From: Anaeromassilibacillus sp. An200
GTDB lineage: Bacteria; Bacillota; Clostridia; Oscillospirales; Acutalibacteraceae
Assembly (NCBI RefSeq): GCF_002160025.1
Contig: NZ_NFJU01000026.1
Span: 1 to 47,577 of the forward strand
Length of the DNA: 47,577 nucleotides
Reading direction: 5' to 3'
Positions 16,239 to 25,977 of the stretch are shown piece by piece. The notes under the pieces are model-generated. The model was not told the origin of the DNA. It saw only the letters and a list, made by a program, of their open reading frames with translations, and ran no database searches. Each line of letters begins with the position of its first letter. Position 1 is the stretch's first letter. Both the position numbers and the translations under genes were made by a program.

Positions 16239-16606
16239 CGCAGAAGCAGGCGAACGCCCGCAAAAATCAGCAGACCTCCAAACACGCGGCGCAGCATTCC
16301 GGAGGGAATCCGGTTCATCAGAAGAGCTCCCGCGCATGCTCCCACAAAGCCACCCGGCAGATACGGCGCGGCCTGTGAAAAGGAAACAGCTTCCGCCATC
16401 AGGTAGGAAACCGCGCTGACCGCCGCAAGCGGAAGAATCACCGCCAGAGAGGTCGCATGTGCTTTTTTCTGTTCCAGACCTCCCGCGCGGAGCAGAGGAA
16501 CTGCCGCCATGCCGCCTCCCGCTCCAAACAAACCATTGAGCAGCCCACAGAGACTTCCAATGATGGCTGCTCGTGTCCATTTCCCACACTTCTCCCACTG
16601 ACGCAT
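16235..16606 (-). CDS. half-size TauE/SafE family permease, first half
   Basis: A 123-residue membrane protein with about four hydrophobic segments and the signature GSLCGLLNGLFGAGGGMAAVPLL, followed by the KKAHATSLAVILPLAAVSA stretch typical of this family. GGAGG lies seven bases before ATG 16606, which supports this start over longer frames. A perfect 8-base stem (16612-16619 with 16631-16638) covers that ribosome site. It is translationally coupled to the second half and follows ftsK/spoIIIE by about 55 bases on the same strand. Confidence 0.82.
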   Translation of the reverse strand: MRQWEKCGKWTRAAIIGSLCGLLNGLFGAGGGMAAVPLLRAGGLEQKKAHATSLAVILPLAAVSAVSYLMAEAVSFSQAAPYLPGGFVGACAGALLMNRIPSGMLRRVFGGLLIFAGVRLLLR

Positions 16607-16661
16607 ACAGCACCTCCAACATTCCGCCTTTTGGAGGTTATTGTGCGCAGGGGGAAGGATT

Positions 16662-19196
16662 TTATGATTTTGTTTCCTTGGCGGCCGCCTGGATCTCAGC
16701 TTCATCCGCCTTTCTCATGCTCATTTCCAGCCACTGCTGATAGGTAATCAGAACCTGTCGGGGTTTGCTTCCCTCATGCGGGCCAACCACACCCATCTGC
16801 TCCATCTCGTCGATCAGCCTTCCAGCCCGGGCATATCCAAGCCGCAAACGGCGCTGCAAAAGTGAGGTGGATGCCTGCCCTGCCTCGACCACGCATTGGA
16901 TGGCCTCCGCCATCATCGGATCCTGAGCGCCTCCCGCGTCCTCTTCCTTGCTGTGGCTCTTCTCCGCGACAGCGTTCTTTTCGATCTCGTCCATAATCGC
17001 TTCGTCGTACGCATGCTCTGCGGCAGACTTGAGATAATTGGCAATGCTCTCGATTTCCGCGTCGCTGACAAAACAGCCCTGCACGCGGATCGGCTTCTGG
17101 CTGCCGATCGGAGCAAACAGCATATCGCCGCGCCCCAACAGCTTCTCGGCGCCGCCCATATCGAGGATGGTGCGGGAATCCACCTGCGATGAAACCGTCA
17201 GTGCGATACGGCTGGGGATGTTCGCTTTGATCAGACCCGTGATAACGTCAACAGAAGGACGCTGCGTTGCGATGACTAAATGCATCCCGGCGGCACGCGC
17301 CATCTGCGCCAGACGGCAGATGGAATCCTCCACCTCATTCGGCGCGGCCATCATCAGATCGGACAGCTCGTCCACAATAATGACGATCTGAGGCATATGA
17401 AGCATGGGCTGTCCGTTGGCGTCCTCATAATTGCTGGACTCCGCCAGCGCGTTGTAGCCCTGCAAATCACGGACGTTGTTTTCCGCGAAAATCTTGTAGC
17501 GCTTGAGCATTTCCGTGACCGCCCAGCCCAAAGCACCCGCCGCCTTGCGCGGATCGGTGACAACCGGCACGAGCAGATGCGGGATCCCGTTGTATACGCC
17601 CAGCTCAACCACTTTCGGGTCAATCATGAGGAAGCGGACCTCCTCCGGCGTACTCTTGTACAGCATGCTGATGATCATCGAGTTGATGCAGACGGATTTA
17701 CCGGAGCCGGTGGTACCTGCAATCAGCAGATGCGGCATCTTCGCCAGATCCGCCACTGTCACTTCGCCCGCGATATCGCGTCCCAAGGCCACAGTCAGGC
17801 GGCTTTTCGCCGTCTGGAACGGATTGCTGGCAATCAGCTCACGCATCTTTACTGTGGAGGTTTTCCGGTTCGGCACCTCCACGCCGACGGCGGCCTTTCC
17901 GGGGATCGGCGCTTCAATGCGCACACCGGTCGCCGCGAGATTCATGGCAATGTCGTCGGAAAGATTCGTAATCTTGCTGATTTTGACACCGGGAGCCGGC
18001 TGAAGCTCATAGCGTGTCACCGTGGGACCACGGCAGATATCGACAATTTTCGTCTGCACACCGAAGCTTTTAAGGGCCTCCACCAGCATCCGGCCGTTGG
18101 TTTGCAGCTCCTCTGTCACATCTCCGGCATCCGGCTCTTTGGAGGCTTCCAGCATGGAGATGGGCGGAAACCGGTAACCGTCCTCATGCGGCACGCCCTC
18201 CGGGCTGGGAATGGAAACCGGCGCGCTGCCAGTCTCCTTCTGCTTCTCTTTCGCCGCCGTGCTTTCCGGCTGCTTCTGCGCCGCCGTCACGGCGGCAATC
18301 ACTTCCGCAGATGGCGTGGGGACAGGCTCCTGCGGTGCAGGAGCGGGCTGCTTCTGTTTTTTTGTCTCGCGCGGGGCAATCTCAAACGCTTCCTCCAGTT
18401 CCTTGAGCTTTTCACTCTTCGGACGGGCTTTTGCCGCAGACTGGACCGGATGCTGCGGCAGCTCCTCCTTATCCAGAGAAACGTCGATGTTTTCCATCGA
18501 ACGGCCGCGCTCCTCCCTGCGCCGATCCCGGGCGCTGCCGACTGCCGCCGCCGCAGCTCCTGCCGGCTTCGACACCACTCGGAACAGCTTGATCAGGCTG
18601 GTTCCCGTCAGAATCATCACTGCGACAAACAGAAGCAGCAGGGTGAAAATCTTGGCTCCAATCGAACCCAGACCCGACGCAAGCGGGATCCCGAGCAAAC
18701 CGCTGAAAAATCCGGCTCCCTTGCGTACCTGTCCATCCCCATACAGAGCCACCAGTTCCTCCCAGAAGGAAACATCGCGGAACTGGTTTCCGAACACATA
18801 GACGGCGGCGCACAGCAGAATGATGATCACCGCCATCAATACAATTTTCATGCTCATTTTGCTGTCATGGCGGTCAAGCGCTGTCACGACAGCTATGTAA
18901 AGCAGCAGAATCGGCCAAAAAATAGCGCAGACGCCGAACAGGCCCAAAAGCTGCTGATGCAGCCACAGCCAGACGTTTTCCCCTGGGATCAGCACAAGGC
19001 ATCCCATCAGAATCGCAACGGCAAACAGGATCACGGCCATGATCTGATTGCGCTGCTTGATCTGCTCAAGATCGCGCAGGCGCTGCTGCTCCTTTTCCGC
19101 CTTGGTCAGCGGTTTTTTTCGATTTCCCGCCATGTGCCGCGCCGGTTTGCGGGTATCCGTTTTTTTCGGCTGCTGCCTCTTTCTGCGTTCCGCCAT
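16662..19196 (-). CDS. ftsK: DNA translocase FtsK/SpoIIIE
   Basis: An 844-residue ring ATPase that pumps chromosomal DNA through the closing septum or into the forespore. The basic N-terminus is followed by about four membrane helices (residues roughly 50-205) and a Glu/Pro/Ala-rich linker (about 240-345). The motor has a Walker A at about residue 493 (GTTGSGKS) and a Walker B in [15 protein letters not shown]. The C-terminal winged-helix gamma domain (about 765-835) reads polar DNA sequences. In Bacillus the orthologue is spoIIIE, next to tepA as here. Whether it serves division, sporulation or both cannot be told. Confidence 0.95.
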   Translation of the reverse strand: MAERRKRQQPKKTDTRKPARHMAGNRKKPLTKAEKEQQRLRDLEQIKQRNQIMAVILFAVAILMGCLVLIPGENVWLWLHQQLLGLFGVCAIFWPILLLYIAVVTALDRHDSKMSMKIVLMAVIIILLCAAVYVFGNQFRDVSFWEELVALYGDGQVRKGAGFFSGLLGIPLASGLGSIGAKIFTLLLLFVAVMILTGTSLIKLFRVVSKPAGAAAAAVGSARDRRREERGRSMENIDVSLDKEELPQHPVQSAAKARPKSEKLKELEEAFEIAPRETKKQKQPAPAPQEPVPTPSAEVIAAVTAAQKQPESTAAKEKQKETGSAPVSIPSPEGVPHEDGYRFPPISMLEASKEPDAGDVTEELQTNGRMLVEALKSFGVQTKIVDICRGPTVTRYELQPAPGVKISKITNLSDDIAMNLAATGVRIEAPIPGKAAVGVEVPNRKTSTVKMRELIASNPFQTAKSRLTVALGRDIAGEVTVADLAKMPHLLIAGTTGSGKSVCINSMIISMLYKSTPEEVRFLMIDPKVVELGVYNGIPHLLVPVVTDPRKAAGALGWAVTEMLKRYKIFAENNVRDLQGYNALAESSNYEDANGQPMLHMPQIVIIVDELSDLMMAAPNEVEDSICRLAQMARAAGMHLVIATQRPSVDVITGLIKANIPSRIALTVSSQVDSRTILDMGGAEKLLGRGDMLFAPIGSQKPIRVQGCFVSDAEIESIANYLKSAAEHAYDEAIMDEIEKNAVAEKSHSKEEDAGGAQDPMMAEAIQCVVEAGQASTSLLQRRLRLGYARAGRLIDEMEQMGVVGPHEGSKPRQVLITYQQWLEMSMRKADEAEIQAAAKETKS

Positions 19197-19256
19197 TTTC
19201 TATGTTCTCCTCTTCCGGACTGACCGGATTGTGATATTCCTATATTTCGCCGCAGC

Positions 19257-20177
19257 TTACCACAGCGGCACGCCTGTGATCAGGTTGACACCTGTATTCT
19301 GCTCCACGATTCCGATCACCAGCACGACAAGCCCCAGCACACCGGTGTACACAACAAACGGAAGCAGCTTATTGCTCGATACCATCCACCGCAGAAGCTT
19401 GATGGCAAAGAAACCGACAACGGCGGAAACAAGCATTCCCACCAGCATTGGCGCCACATTGACAGGCTCCTGCGCCTTTACTGCGTCAAGCAGCTCCAGA
19501 CCGGCAGCGGCCACAATCGCCGGAATTCCCAATACGAAAGAATAGTCCAGCGCTGTCTGCCGGTTGATTCCCCGCATAAGCCCCACGGACAGCGTGGAAC
19601 CGGAGCGGGAAAGTCCGGGAAATACAGCGGCAAAGCACTGTGTCAGACCCACAGCAAGCGCGTCGATTGGATTGAAACGGCGGCGGCCCGTGGAATGTTT
19701 CTTTTCCGCCATCGCGCGGCTTTTCAGGTGTGCGACGAGAAGCAGGACACTGGTAACCAGCAAAGCCGCCCCTTCCACCAAAATGGTGGAATCCGTGCCC
19801 CAGAGATCCGCATAGTCCTTGATTTTCATCCCTGTGCCGGGCACCGGCAGAAACAGCAGAAACAGCGGCAGCAGGCCGATGATCAGCATCACCAGAAGGT
19901 TGCGATCCGGATCCATCGCACTCCACTTGAATTTCCCCGTAAAAATATCTTTCAGCATGGAGAACAGAGCCTTTATCAGCCGCCAAATCAGCTTATGATA
20001 CACCAGCACCACGGCGGCCAAGGTTCCAATGTGCAGCATAACATTGAATAAAAGGCTGGTTTCCTCTACTCCCATAAAATGCTGGGCAAGCGAGAGATGC
20101 CCGCTGCTGGACACCGGAAGAAATTCCGTGGCTCCCTGCACAATTCCCTGAACAATCGCTTCAAAAATTTCCTGCAT
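19257..20177 (-). CDS. uppP: undecaprenyl-diphosphatase UppP (BacA)
   Basis: A 306-residue membrane phosphatase that recycles undecaprenyl diphosphate to the monophosphate lipid carrier for wall synthesis; overexpression of the family gives bacitracin resistance. The signatures are the N-terminal GIVQGATEFLPVSSSGHLSLAQ, with the (E/Q)xxxE-type motif, and the PGLSRSGSTLSVGLMRGI motif in the second half. About eight hydrophobic segments are visible. An insert after the third helix (MKIKDYADLWGT) is typical of longer clostridial members. It lies between tepA and ftsK on one strand. Confidence 0.94.
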   Translation of the reverse strand: MQEIFEAIVQGIVQGATEFLPVSSSGHLSLAQHFMGVEETSLLFNVMLHIGTLAAVVLVYHKLIWRLIKALFSMLKDIFTGKFKWSAMDPDRNLLVMLIIGLLPLFLLFLPVPGTGMKIKDYADLWGTDSTILVEGAALLVTSVLLLVAHLKSRAMAEKKHSTGRRRFNPIDALAVGLTQCFAAVFPGLSRSGSTLSVGLMRGINRQTALDYSFVLGIPAIVAAAGLELLDAVKAQEPVNVAPMLVGMLVSAVVGFFAIKLLRWMVSSNKLLPFVVYTGVLGLVVLVIGIVEQNTGVNLITGVPLW

Positions 20178-20253
20178 GTAAAATTGATACCTCCAGAAAA
20201 TACGGCAGCACAGCCGCCGTGCTATGTAGCAGCGCGGAAAACCGCGCCTTGAA

Positions 20254-20997
20254 TCAGGCCTTCTCCGCGGAGGAGGCCTTCTTCTTTTTTCCCTTTTTGC
20301 CGCCTGTCCCGTCTATCATACGGTACAGGCAAGCCAACGCATCGGACAGCGTGCCGAGAGAATCGATCAGCCCCTCCTCCACCGCGTCCGCTCCGTCCAA
20401 AACCGTTCCAACGTCCATGACAAGCTCCTGCGTGTTCATGGCAAGCTCATAAAAACGCTCGGCGGAAATGTGCGAATTGGCCGTAACAAAACGTGTAATC
20501 CGCTCCTGCATCCGCTGAAAATAGTCCATCGTCTGCGGAACACCGAGCATCAGCCCGCTCATCCGCACGGGATGAATGGTCATGGTCGCGCTGGGAACAA
20601 TAAAACTGTGTTTTGCCGCAACCGCCAGCGGAACGCCGATCGAATGGCCTCCGCCAAGAACCAGGCTTACCGTGGGTTTTTTCATCCCGGCAACAAGCTC
20701 CGCCAGCGCAAGCCCGGCCTCCACATCGCCCCCGACCGTATTGAGGATCATCAGCAGGCCGTCAATGCCCGGCTCCTCCTCAATGGCGACAAGCTGTGGA
20801 ATCACATGCTCATATTTTGTGGTTTTGTTTTGCGAGGGAAGAACGTTATGCCCTTCGATCTGCCCGATCACCGTCAGGCAGTGAATGGCTTTCCCGCCGC
20901 CTGTGATCACCGATCCGGCATCCGCAATGCGCTGATATTGAAGCTGGTCCTCGCCGCGCTCCTCCTCCGGCTCTTCCCCATTTTTCCAATAATTCAT
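20254..20997 (-). CDS. tepA: ClpP-like serine protease, TepA family
   Basis: A 247-residue ClpP/crotonase-fold protein. [18 protein letters not shown] carries the nucleophile-region serine, IHPVRMSG the active-site histidine region, and [19 protein letters not shown] the oxyanion-side loop. In Bacillus the orthologue next to spoIIIE was named translocation-enhancing protein TepA, and the family probably degrades small or signal-derived peptides. AGGAGGT precedes ATG 20997. The C-terminus is lysine-rich. An intergenic GC hairpin (20232-20247) separates it from uppP but has no U-tract, so read-through is likely. Confidence 0.88.
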   Translation of the reverse strand: MNYWKNGEEPEEERGEDQLQYQRIADAGSVITGGGKAIHCLTVIGQIEGHNVLPSQNKTTKYEHVIPQLVAIEEEPGIDGLLMILNTVGGDVEAGLALAELVAGMKKPTVSLVLGGGHSIGVPLAVAAKHSFIVPSATMTIHPVRMSGLMLGVPQTMDYFQRMQERITRFVTANSHISAERFYELAMNTQELVMDVGTVLDGADAVEEGLIDSLGTLSDALACLYRMIDGTGGKKGKKKKASSAEKA

Positions 20998-21094
20998 CTC
21001 TGCACCTCCTGGAATCATATTCATCCCCTATTGTGTGCAGAGAACGCCGCAACATACACGGCGGAGAAACTTCGCGTCCGCGCAGTTCCATCCT

Positions 21095-21123
21095 ATTATA
21101 CCATTGCCTTATTTATTCATCAA
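21095..21123 (-). promoter_or_regulatory. sigma-A promoter of the tepA-uppP-ftsK transcript
   Basis: On the minus strand TTGATG (21118-21123), a 17-base spacer and TGGTATAAT with the -10 at 21095-21100. The extended -10 is strong. The leader before tepA is about 90 bases. Confidence 0.7.
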
Positions 21124-21234
21124 GCGGATTCTTCCCACTCTGTCCGGCGGATTTCTTTCTTCTTCCCTTTCGTACGGAATTCTGAATTAATTGTGAATAT
21201 TCTTTCGTTTTTCGGATAAAAGTTCGTGAAACGA

Positions 21235-21263
21235 TTGACAATGAGGCGTTTTTGACCCATAAT
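21235..21263 (+). promoter_or_regulatory. sigma-A promoter of the aconitase operon
   Basis: TTGACA at 21235-21240, a 17-base spacer and CATAAT at 21258-21263. The remaining 335-base divergent region between tepA and acn holds the tepA promoter, this promoter and the operator-like sites described separately. Confidence 0.75.
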
Positions 21264-21276
21264 AAATAAAGATTAT
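21262..21276 (+). promoter_or_regulatory. ATAA-N7-TTAT dyad, CcpC-like operator candidate
   Basis: ATAA (21262-21265), seven bases, TTAT (21273-21276). This is the dyad pattern described for the citrate-responsive repressor CcpC at Bacillus citB/citZ. It overlaps the -10 and start site of the acn promoter. The motif is short, so position is the main support. Confidence 0.4.
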
Positions 21277-21332
21277 ACCTATTAATACCGTGAATCGTTT
21301 CCACTTTACTTATGGAACAGGAGGAATCCCGC

Positions 21333-23273
21333 ATGGGACTTACGATTGCACAGAAAATCATCAAAAATCATCTTGTGAGCGGGGAAATGACCGTTGGTTC
21401 GGACGTAGGCCTGCGCATTGACCAGACCTTGACACAGGATGCGACCGGCACCATGGCTTACCTGGAATTTGAGGCGATGGGCGTCCCGCGCGTCAAAACA
21501 GAGCTGAGTGTGGCATACATTGACCACAACACCCTGCAAACCGGTTTTGAGAACGCCGACGACCACCGCTTTATTCAGAGCGTTGCAAAAAAGCACGGCA
21601 TCCGCTTTTCCCGTCCCGGAAACGGCATTTGCCATCAGGTGCATCTGGAGCGTTTTGGCATCCCGGGAAAAACACTGATCGGCTCTGACAGCCACACCCC
21701 GACCGGCGGCGGCATTGGTATGCTGGCAATGGGCGCGGGCGGTCTTGACGTGGCGGTTGCCATGGGCGGCGGCGCTTATCACATCTCCATGCCGAAGATG
21801 CTGCGCGTCAACCTGACAGGCAAGCTTTCCCCCTGGGTATCCGCCAAGGATGTGATTCTCAAGGTGCTCGAAATCCTTTCCGTCAAGGGCGGAGTGGGAA
21901 AAATTGTGGAGTATGCGGGCGAGGGCGTGTCTTCACTGACTGTGCCGGAGCGCGCCACCATCACCAATATGGGTGCGGAGCTTGGCGCCACCACCTCCAT
22001 CTTCCCCTCCGACGAGATTACACGTGAATTTCTCCGCGCACAAGGCCGTGAACAGGACTGGACGCCGCTTGCCTCCGATCCTGATGCGGTATATGACGAG
22101 GAGATTACCGTGGATCTGACGTCTCTTGTCCCCATGGTGGCCTGCCCGCACAGCCCCGACAACGTGAAAACCGTGGAGGCTGTCGGCCCCATCAAGGTAG
22201 ACCAGGTCTGCATTGGCTCCTGCACCAATTCCTCTTACCTCGATCTGATGCACGTCGCCGCGATTTTGAAGGGCAAGACGGTCCATCCCGACGTCAGCCT
22301 TGCCATTGCTCCCGGCAGCAAGCAGGTATACAACATGCTTGCGGAAAACGGCGCGCTGGCCGATATCATCGCCGCGGGCGCCCGTGTTCTGGAATGCGCA
22401 TGCGGTCCCTGCATCGGCATGGGCCAATCTCCTAATTCCCATGGTGTGTCTTTGCGCACCTTCAACCGCAACTTTGAAGGCCGCTCCGGCACGGCGGACG
22501 GGCAGATCTATCTGGTCAGCCCCGAGACGGCGGCTGTTTCCGCGTTGACGGGCGTTCTGACGGATCCCCGCACACTGGGCGGAGAAGTTTCCGTCGCCAT
22601 GCCGGAACATTTCCTGATCAATGACAACATGGTGGCCGCCCCCGCTCCGGCAGAGGACATGGACAGTGTGGAAATCCTGCGCGGACCGAACATCAAGGAA
22701 TTCCCCATCACCACCGCTCTGCCGGAAAGCCTTTCTGTCAAGGCGCTGCTGAAGGTGGGCGACAACATTACCACCGACCACATCATGCCAGCCGGCGCCA
22801 AAATCCTGCCGTACCGTTCCAACATCCCCTATCTGTCGAATTTCTGCTTCGGCGTCTGCGACAAGGAATTCCCGCAGCGCTGCCGCGATAACGGCCCGAG
22901 CATCGTTGTGGGAGGACAGAACTATGGGCAGGGTTCTTCCCGTGAACATGCCGCCCTTGTTCCGCTTTATCTTGGCGTCAAGGCTGTCCTTGTGAAGAGC
23001 TTCGCGCGGATTCACTGTGCGAACCTGGCCAACGCGGGAATCCTGCCTCTCGTTTTTGAAAATGAAGCAGATTACGATCGCATTGACCAAATGGATGAAC
23101 TGGAGCTGCCGAACGTCCGCAAGGAAATCGAGGCCGGTTCCTCCGTCACCGTTGTGAACAAGACAAAGGGAATCACCATTCCCGCGCAGGCTGTGCTCTC
23201 TTCCCGTCAGCGCGATATGGTTCTGGCCGGCGGCTTGCTGAACTACACACGCGAAAACGGCTCCAAAGCCTGA
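21333..23273 (+). CDS. acnA: aconitate hydratase
   Basis: A 646-residue monomeric-type aconitase that interconverts citrate and isocitrate. The 4Fe-4S ligands are C297 ([10 protein letters not shown]) and C357/C360 (ECACGPC). The C-terminal swivel domain starts near residue 470 and holds [25 protein letters not shown]. The start at 21333 has AGGAGG upstream and gives the natural MGLTIAQKI end. It is the first gene of an acn-icd-rex operon. With isocitrate dehydrogenase it makes 2-oxoglutarate for glutamate synthesis; no citrate synthase is in the window. A short type of about 650 residues is usual in clostridia. Confidence 0.94.
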   Translation: MGLTIAQKIIKNHLVSGEMTVGSDVGLRIDQTLTQDATGTMAYLEFEAMGVPRVKTELSVAYIDHNTLQTGFENADDHRFIQSVAKKHGIRFSRPGNGICHQVHLERFGIPGKTLIGSDSHTPTGGGIGMLAMGAGGLDVAVAMGGGAYHISMPKMLRVNLTGKLSPWVSAKDVILKVLEILSVKGGVGKIVEYAGEGVSSLTVPERATITNMGAELGATTSIFPSDEITREFLRAQGREQDWTPLASDPDAVYDEEITVDLTSLVPMVACPHSPDNVKTVEAVGPIKVDQVCIGSCTNSSYLDLMHVAAILKGKTVHPDVSLAIAPGSKQVYNMLAENGALADIIAAGARVLECACGPCIGMGQSPNSHGVSLRTFNRNFEGRSGTADGQIYLVSPETAAVSALTGVLTDPRTLGGEVSVAMPEHFLINDNMVAAPAPAEDMDSVEILRGPNIKEFPITTALPESLSVKALLKVGDNITTDHIMPAGAKILPYRSNIPYLSNFCFGVCDKEFPQRCRDNGPSIVVGGQNYGQGSSREHAALVPLYLGVKAVLVKSFARIHCANLANAGILPLVFENEADYDRIDQMDELELPNVRKEIEAGSSVTVVNKTKGITIPAQAVLSSRQRDMVLAGGLLNYTRENGSKA

Positions 23274-23314
23274 AGCACAGCAATACAAGGATAATGGATC
23301 GGGAGGTTTGTGCC

Positions 23315-24523
23315 ATGGATAAAATTCAAATGAAAACGCCTCTGGTAGAGATGGACGGCGACGAGATGACCAGAGTGATCTGGAAAATGCTCAAGGAGAT
23401 TCTCATTACCCCCTATGTGGATCTGAAAACGGAATATTATGATCTTGGCCTCAAGCACCGTGATGAAACGGGCGACCGCGTCACGGTGGAGAGCGCCGAA
23501 GCGACAAAAAAATACGGTGTGGCGGTTAAGTGTGCCACCATCACACCGAACGCCGCGCGCGTCAAGGAATACGATCTGCACGAGATGTGGAAGTCCCCGA
23601 ACGGCACGATCCGCGCGATTCTCGATGGCACCGTGTTCCGCGCACCGATTCTGGTCAAGGGGATCGTCCCCTTCCTGCCCGGCTGGAAAAAGCCGATTAC
23701 CATTGCGCGTCATGCATATGGCGATGTGTACCGCAACACGGAGGCCGTTGTGCCCGCCGGAAGCAAGGCTGAGCTGGTAATCACCGCGCCGGACGGTACG
23801 GAAACGCGCGAGCTGATCCACGATTTCAAGGGCGCGGGCGTTGTGCAGGGCCAGCACAATCTGGATGACAGTATCGCCAGCTTTGCGCGCGCCTGCTTCA
23901 ATTACGCGCTGGACACCAAGCAGGAAATCTGGTTTGCCACCAAGGACACCATTTCCAAAAAATACGATCACCGCTTCAAGGATCTGTTCCAGGAAATTTT
24001 CGATACGGAATACAAGGAGAAGTTTGACGCGGCGGGAATTGAATATTTCTACACCCTGATCGATGACGCGGTTGCCCGCGTTGTCCGCTCCGAGGGCGGT
24101 TTCATCTGGGCCTGCAAGAACTATGACGGCGACGTCATGAGCGACATGGTGGCTACAGCCTTCGGCAGCCTCGGCCTGATGACCAGTGTTCTGGTTTCTC
24201 CCGACGGCGTATACGAATACGAGGCCGCGCATGGCACGGTTACCCGCCACTATTATAAGTGGCTCAAGGGTGAGGAGACCTCCACCAACTCCATGGCGAC
24301 GCTTTTCGCCTGGACGGGCGCTCTCCGCAAGCGCGGCGAGCTGGATGAAATCCCCGCTCTGTGTGAATTTGCCGGAAAGCTGGAAAAAGCGGCTGTGCAG
24401 ACCATCGAGGAGGGCGTGATGACAGGCGATCTCATTCCCCTCTCCTCTCTGCCCGAAAAACGCAAGGTGGATACGGAAACCTTCCTGCATGAGGTAGCCA
24501 AGCGTCTTGACGCGCTTTTGTAA
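23315..24523 (+). CDS. icd: NADP-dependent isocitrate dehydrogenase, eukaryote-like type
   Basis: A 402-residue isocitrate dehydrogenase of the type also found in eukaryotes ([11 protein letters not shown] at the N-terminus), rather than the longer E. coli type. It oxidatively decarboxylates isocitrate to 2-oxoglutarate. Substrate-binding wording includes [19 protein letters not shown]. The metal aspartates lie in [13 protein letters not shown] and [12 protein letters not shown], and cofactor binding is in [19 protein letters not shown] precedes ATG 23315, 41 bases after acn. The 45-base gap to rex suggests one transcript. Confidence 0.95.
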   Translation: MDKIQMKTPLVEMDGDEMTRVIWKMLKEILITPYVDLKTEYYDLGLKHRDETGDRVTVESAEATKKYGVAVKCATITPNAARVKEYDLHEMWKSPNGTIRAILDGTVFRAPILVKGIVPFLPGWKKPITIARHAYGDVYRNTEAVVPAGSKAELVITAPDGTETRELIHDFKGAGVVQGQHNLDDSIASFARACFNYALDTKQEIWFATKDTISKKYDHRFKDLFQEIFDTEYKEKFDAAGIEYFYTLIDDAVARVVRSEGGFIWACKNYDGDVMSDMVATAFGSLGLMTSVLVSPDGVYEYEAAHGTVTRHYYKWLKGEETSTNSMATLFAWTGALRKRGELDEIPALCEFAGKLEKAAVQTIEEGVMTGDLIPLSSLPEKRKVDTETFLHEVAKRLDALL

Positions 24524-24568
24524 GCCCTTCCTGTGCCTCTGACCGATAATGAGGAGGTCATTTAATCA

Positions 24569-25231
24569 ATGCCAAAACGTGAAAATATTTCCATGTCCGT
24601 CATACGCCGCCTTCCGCGCTACCATCGTTTTCTGAGCCACCTGCGCGAAAAAGGCGTCACTCGGATTTCCTCCACGGAGCTCTCCGCAAAGCTTGGCCTG
24701 ACAGCCTCGCAGATTCGCCAGGATCTCAACTGCTTCGGCGGCTTCGGGCAGCAGGGATATGGATATATTGTCGATCAGCTCTGCGAAGAGATTGGAGGAA
24801 TCCTTGGCCTTCGCAACCAGTATAAAGCAATCCTCATCGGCGCGGGAAATCTGGGGCAGGCTATTGCCTCCCATATGAGCTTTACTGACGATGGCTTCTC
24901 CCTGGTGGGTATCTTTGACAGCTCACCATTTAAAATTGGAAACCGAATCAATGGAATTGAAATTTTGGATATGGAAAAGCTCGACTCCTTCTGTGCCCGC
25001 GAAAAGCCTGTGATGGCGGTTCTGTGTGTTCCGCGGGAAGCCGTCAGTGAGCTGAGTGACCATCTGTGTCAGCTTGGAATCCGCAGCTTCTGGAATTTCA
25101 GCCATTATGATATTGCTGTGAAGCATCCCGATGCCATTGTGGAAAATGTACACCTGAATGATAGTTTGATGACGCTTTGCTATCAAATTCATAATGCGTC
25201 ACATCAGACCGTACAGGCTGAAAAAGAATAA
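24569..25231 (+). CDS. rex: redox-sensing transcriptional repressor Rex
   Basis: A 220-residue Rex dimer-type repressor that releases DNA when NADH rises. The N-terminal winged helix (about residues 1-75, with KGVTRISSTELSAKLGLTASQIRQDLNCFGGFGQQGYGY) is followed by a Rossmann domain with GAGNLGQ near residue 91. The C-terminal helix for domain swapping is present. Its place behind acn and icd is unusual and ties it to the oxidative branch of the TCA cycle. A strong terminator follows. GAGGAGGT precedes the start. Confidence 0.95.
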   Translation: MPKRENISMSVIRRLPRYHRFLSHLREKGVTRISSTELSAKLGLTASQIRQDLNCFGGFGQQGYGYIVDQLCEEIGGILGLRNQYKAILIGAGNLGQAIASHMSFTDDGFSLVGIFDSSPFKIGNRINGIEILDMEKLDSFCAREKPVMAVLCVPREAVSELSDHLCQLGIRSFWNFSHYDIAVKHPDAIVENVHLNDSLMTLCYQIHNASHQTVQAEKE

Positions 25232-25282
25232 AAAACAGAGGCGTTCGTCCCGGCAAAATAAGCCCGGCGAACGCCTCTTTAC
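25231..25282 (+). terminator. Rho-independent terminator after rex
   Basis: AGAGGCGTTCG (25237-25247) pairs perfectly with 25268-25278, followed by TTT-rich sequence. It closes the acn-icd-rex transcript. Confidence 0.85.
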
Positions 25283-25301
25283 CTTTTGTACCATTTTGTG
25301 A

Positions 25302-25307
25302 TACAAT
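25302..25307 (+). promoter_or_regulatory. possible -10 element for lemA
   Basis: TACAAT at 25302-25307, about 70 bases before the lemA start. The -35 region (TTTACC at 25278-25283, 18-base spacer) is weak and overlaps the rex terminator. Confidence 0.4.
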
Positions 25308-25377
25308 AGGAGCAATGCTTATGGGTTCTCTCCTGTTTTCCGGGAGTGTTCCCTGCCATTTGAAAGGAGTCGTTTCC

Positions 25378-25956
25378 ATGCCAACTGCCATTCTGACTAC
25401 TGTGATTGTCCTGGTTGCCGTTATTCTGCTCATTGTTGTGGGGACCATTATCTGGTTTATCTCCAGCCACAACAAACTGGTTAAGCTTTCCGCCCGCGTA
25501 GACAACAGCTGGGCCCAGATTGATGTACAGCTCAAGCAGCGTTTCGATCTGATCCCCAACCTTCTGGAAACAGTGAAAGGATTTGCTGCCCATGAAAAAA
25601 GCCTTTTGGAGGATGTGACAAAGTGGCGCAGTGCGGCTATGAACGCCGGAAACCGTCAGGAAACCATCCAGAGCAACGAACGCCTGGGGCAGGCAGTTTC
25701 CAACTTGCTTGTCAGTGTAGAGCGCTATCCCGAGGTCCGCTCCAACACGAATTTCCTGGAACTTCAATCTACACTTTCCGAGCTGGAAAAGAAAATTGCC
25801 ATTTCCCGCCAATTCTACAACGACACTGTGATGCGCTACAACGAAACCATCCGGCAAATGCCTACAAGCCTTGTGGCGAGTATGTTTCATTTTGAGACGA
25901 AGGAATATTTTCAGGTATACGACAACGAGCGCAGCGTCCCTCAGGTGAAATTCTGA
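25378..25956 (+). CDS. lemA: LemA family membrane protein
   Basis: A 192-residue protein with one N-terminal membrane helix (about residues 5-28) and a cytoplasmic or exposed four-helix LemA domain. Family wording includes NSWAQIDVQLKQRFDLIPNLLETVKGFAAHEK and the C-terminal FYNDTVMRYNETIRQMP. LemA proteins have no settled biochemical role and usually sit beside DUF2207 or TPM-domain proteins, as here. AAAGGAG precedes ATG 25378; an upstream in-frame ATG at 25315 overlaps the promoter region and is rejected. Confidence 0.93.
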   Translation: MPTAILTTVIVLVAVILLIVVGTIIWFISSHNKLVKLSARVDNSWAQIDVQLKQRFDLIPNLLETVKGFAAHEKSLLEDVTKWRSAAMNAGNRQETIQSNERLGQAVSNLLVSVERYPEVRSNTNFLELQSTLSELEKKIAISRQFYNDTVMRYNETIRQMPTSLVASMFHFETKEYFQVYDNERSVPQVKF

Positions 25957-25977
25957 TTCCGGCTTTTGGAGGTTTAT

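Larger units (their letters stand above)
21228..21301 (+). repeat. 9-base inverted repeat flanking the acn promoter
   Basis: GAAACGATT (21228-21236) and AATCGTTTC (21293-21301) are exact inverted copies on either side of the promoter core. They could be half sites for a regulator that loops the DNA, or chance. Confidence 0.4.

Noticed and set aside
17280-19223. Long plus-strand frame opposite ftsK
   Set aside because: It is the antisense shadow of a well-conserved FtsK frame, has His/Arg-rich composition typical of shadows, and no ribosome site.
20232-20247. Terminator between tepA and uppP
   Set aside because: The GC hairpin has no U-tract on either strand, so it is not called a terminator.
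21189-21206. Rex box (TTGTGA-N6-TCACAA type) near the acn promoter
   Set aside because: TTGTGAATATTC has only the left half; the right half is not present.
21933-23288. Long minus-strand frame opposite aconitase
   Set aside because: Antisense shadow of a conserved enzyme, with no recognisable domain.
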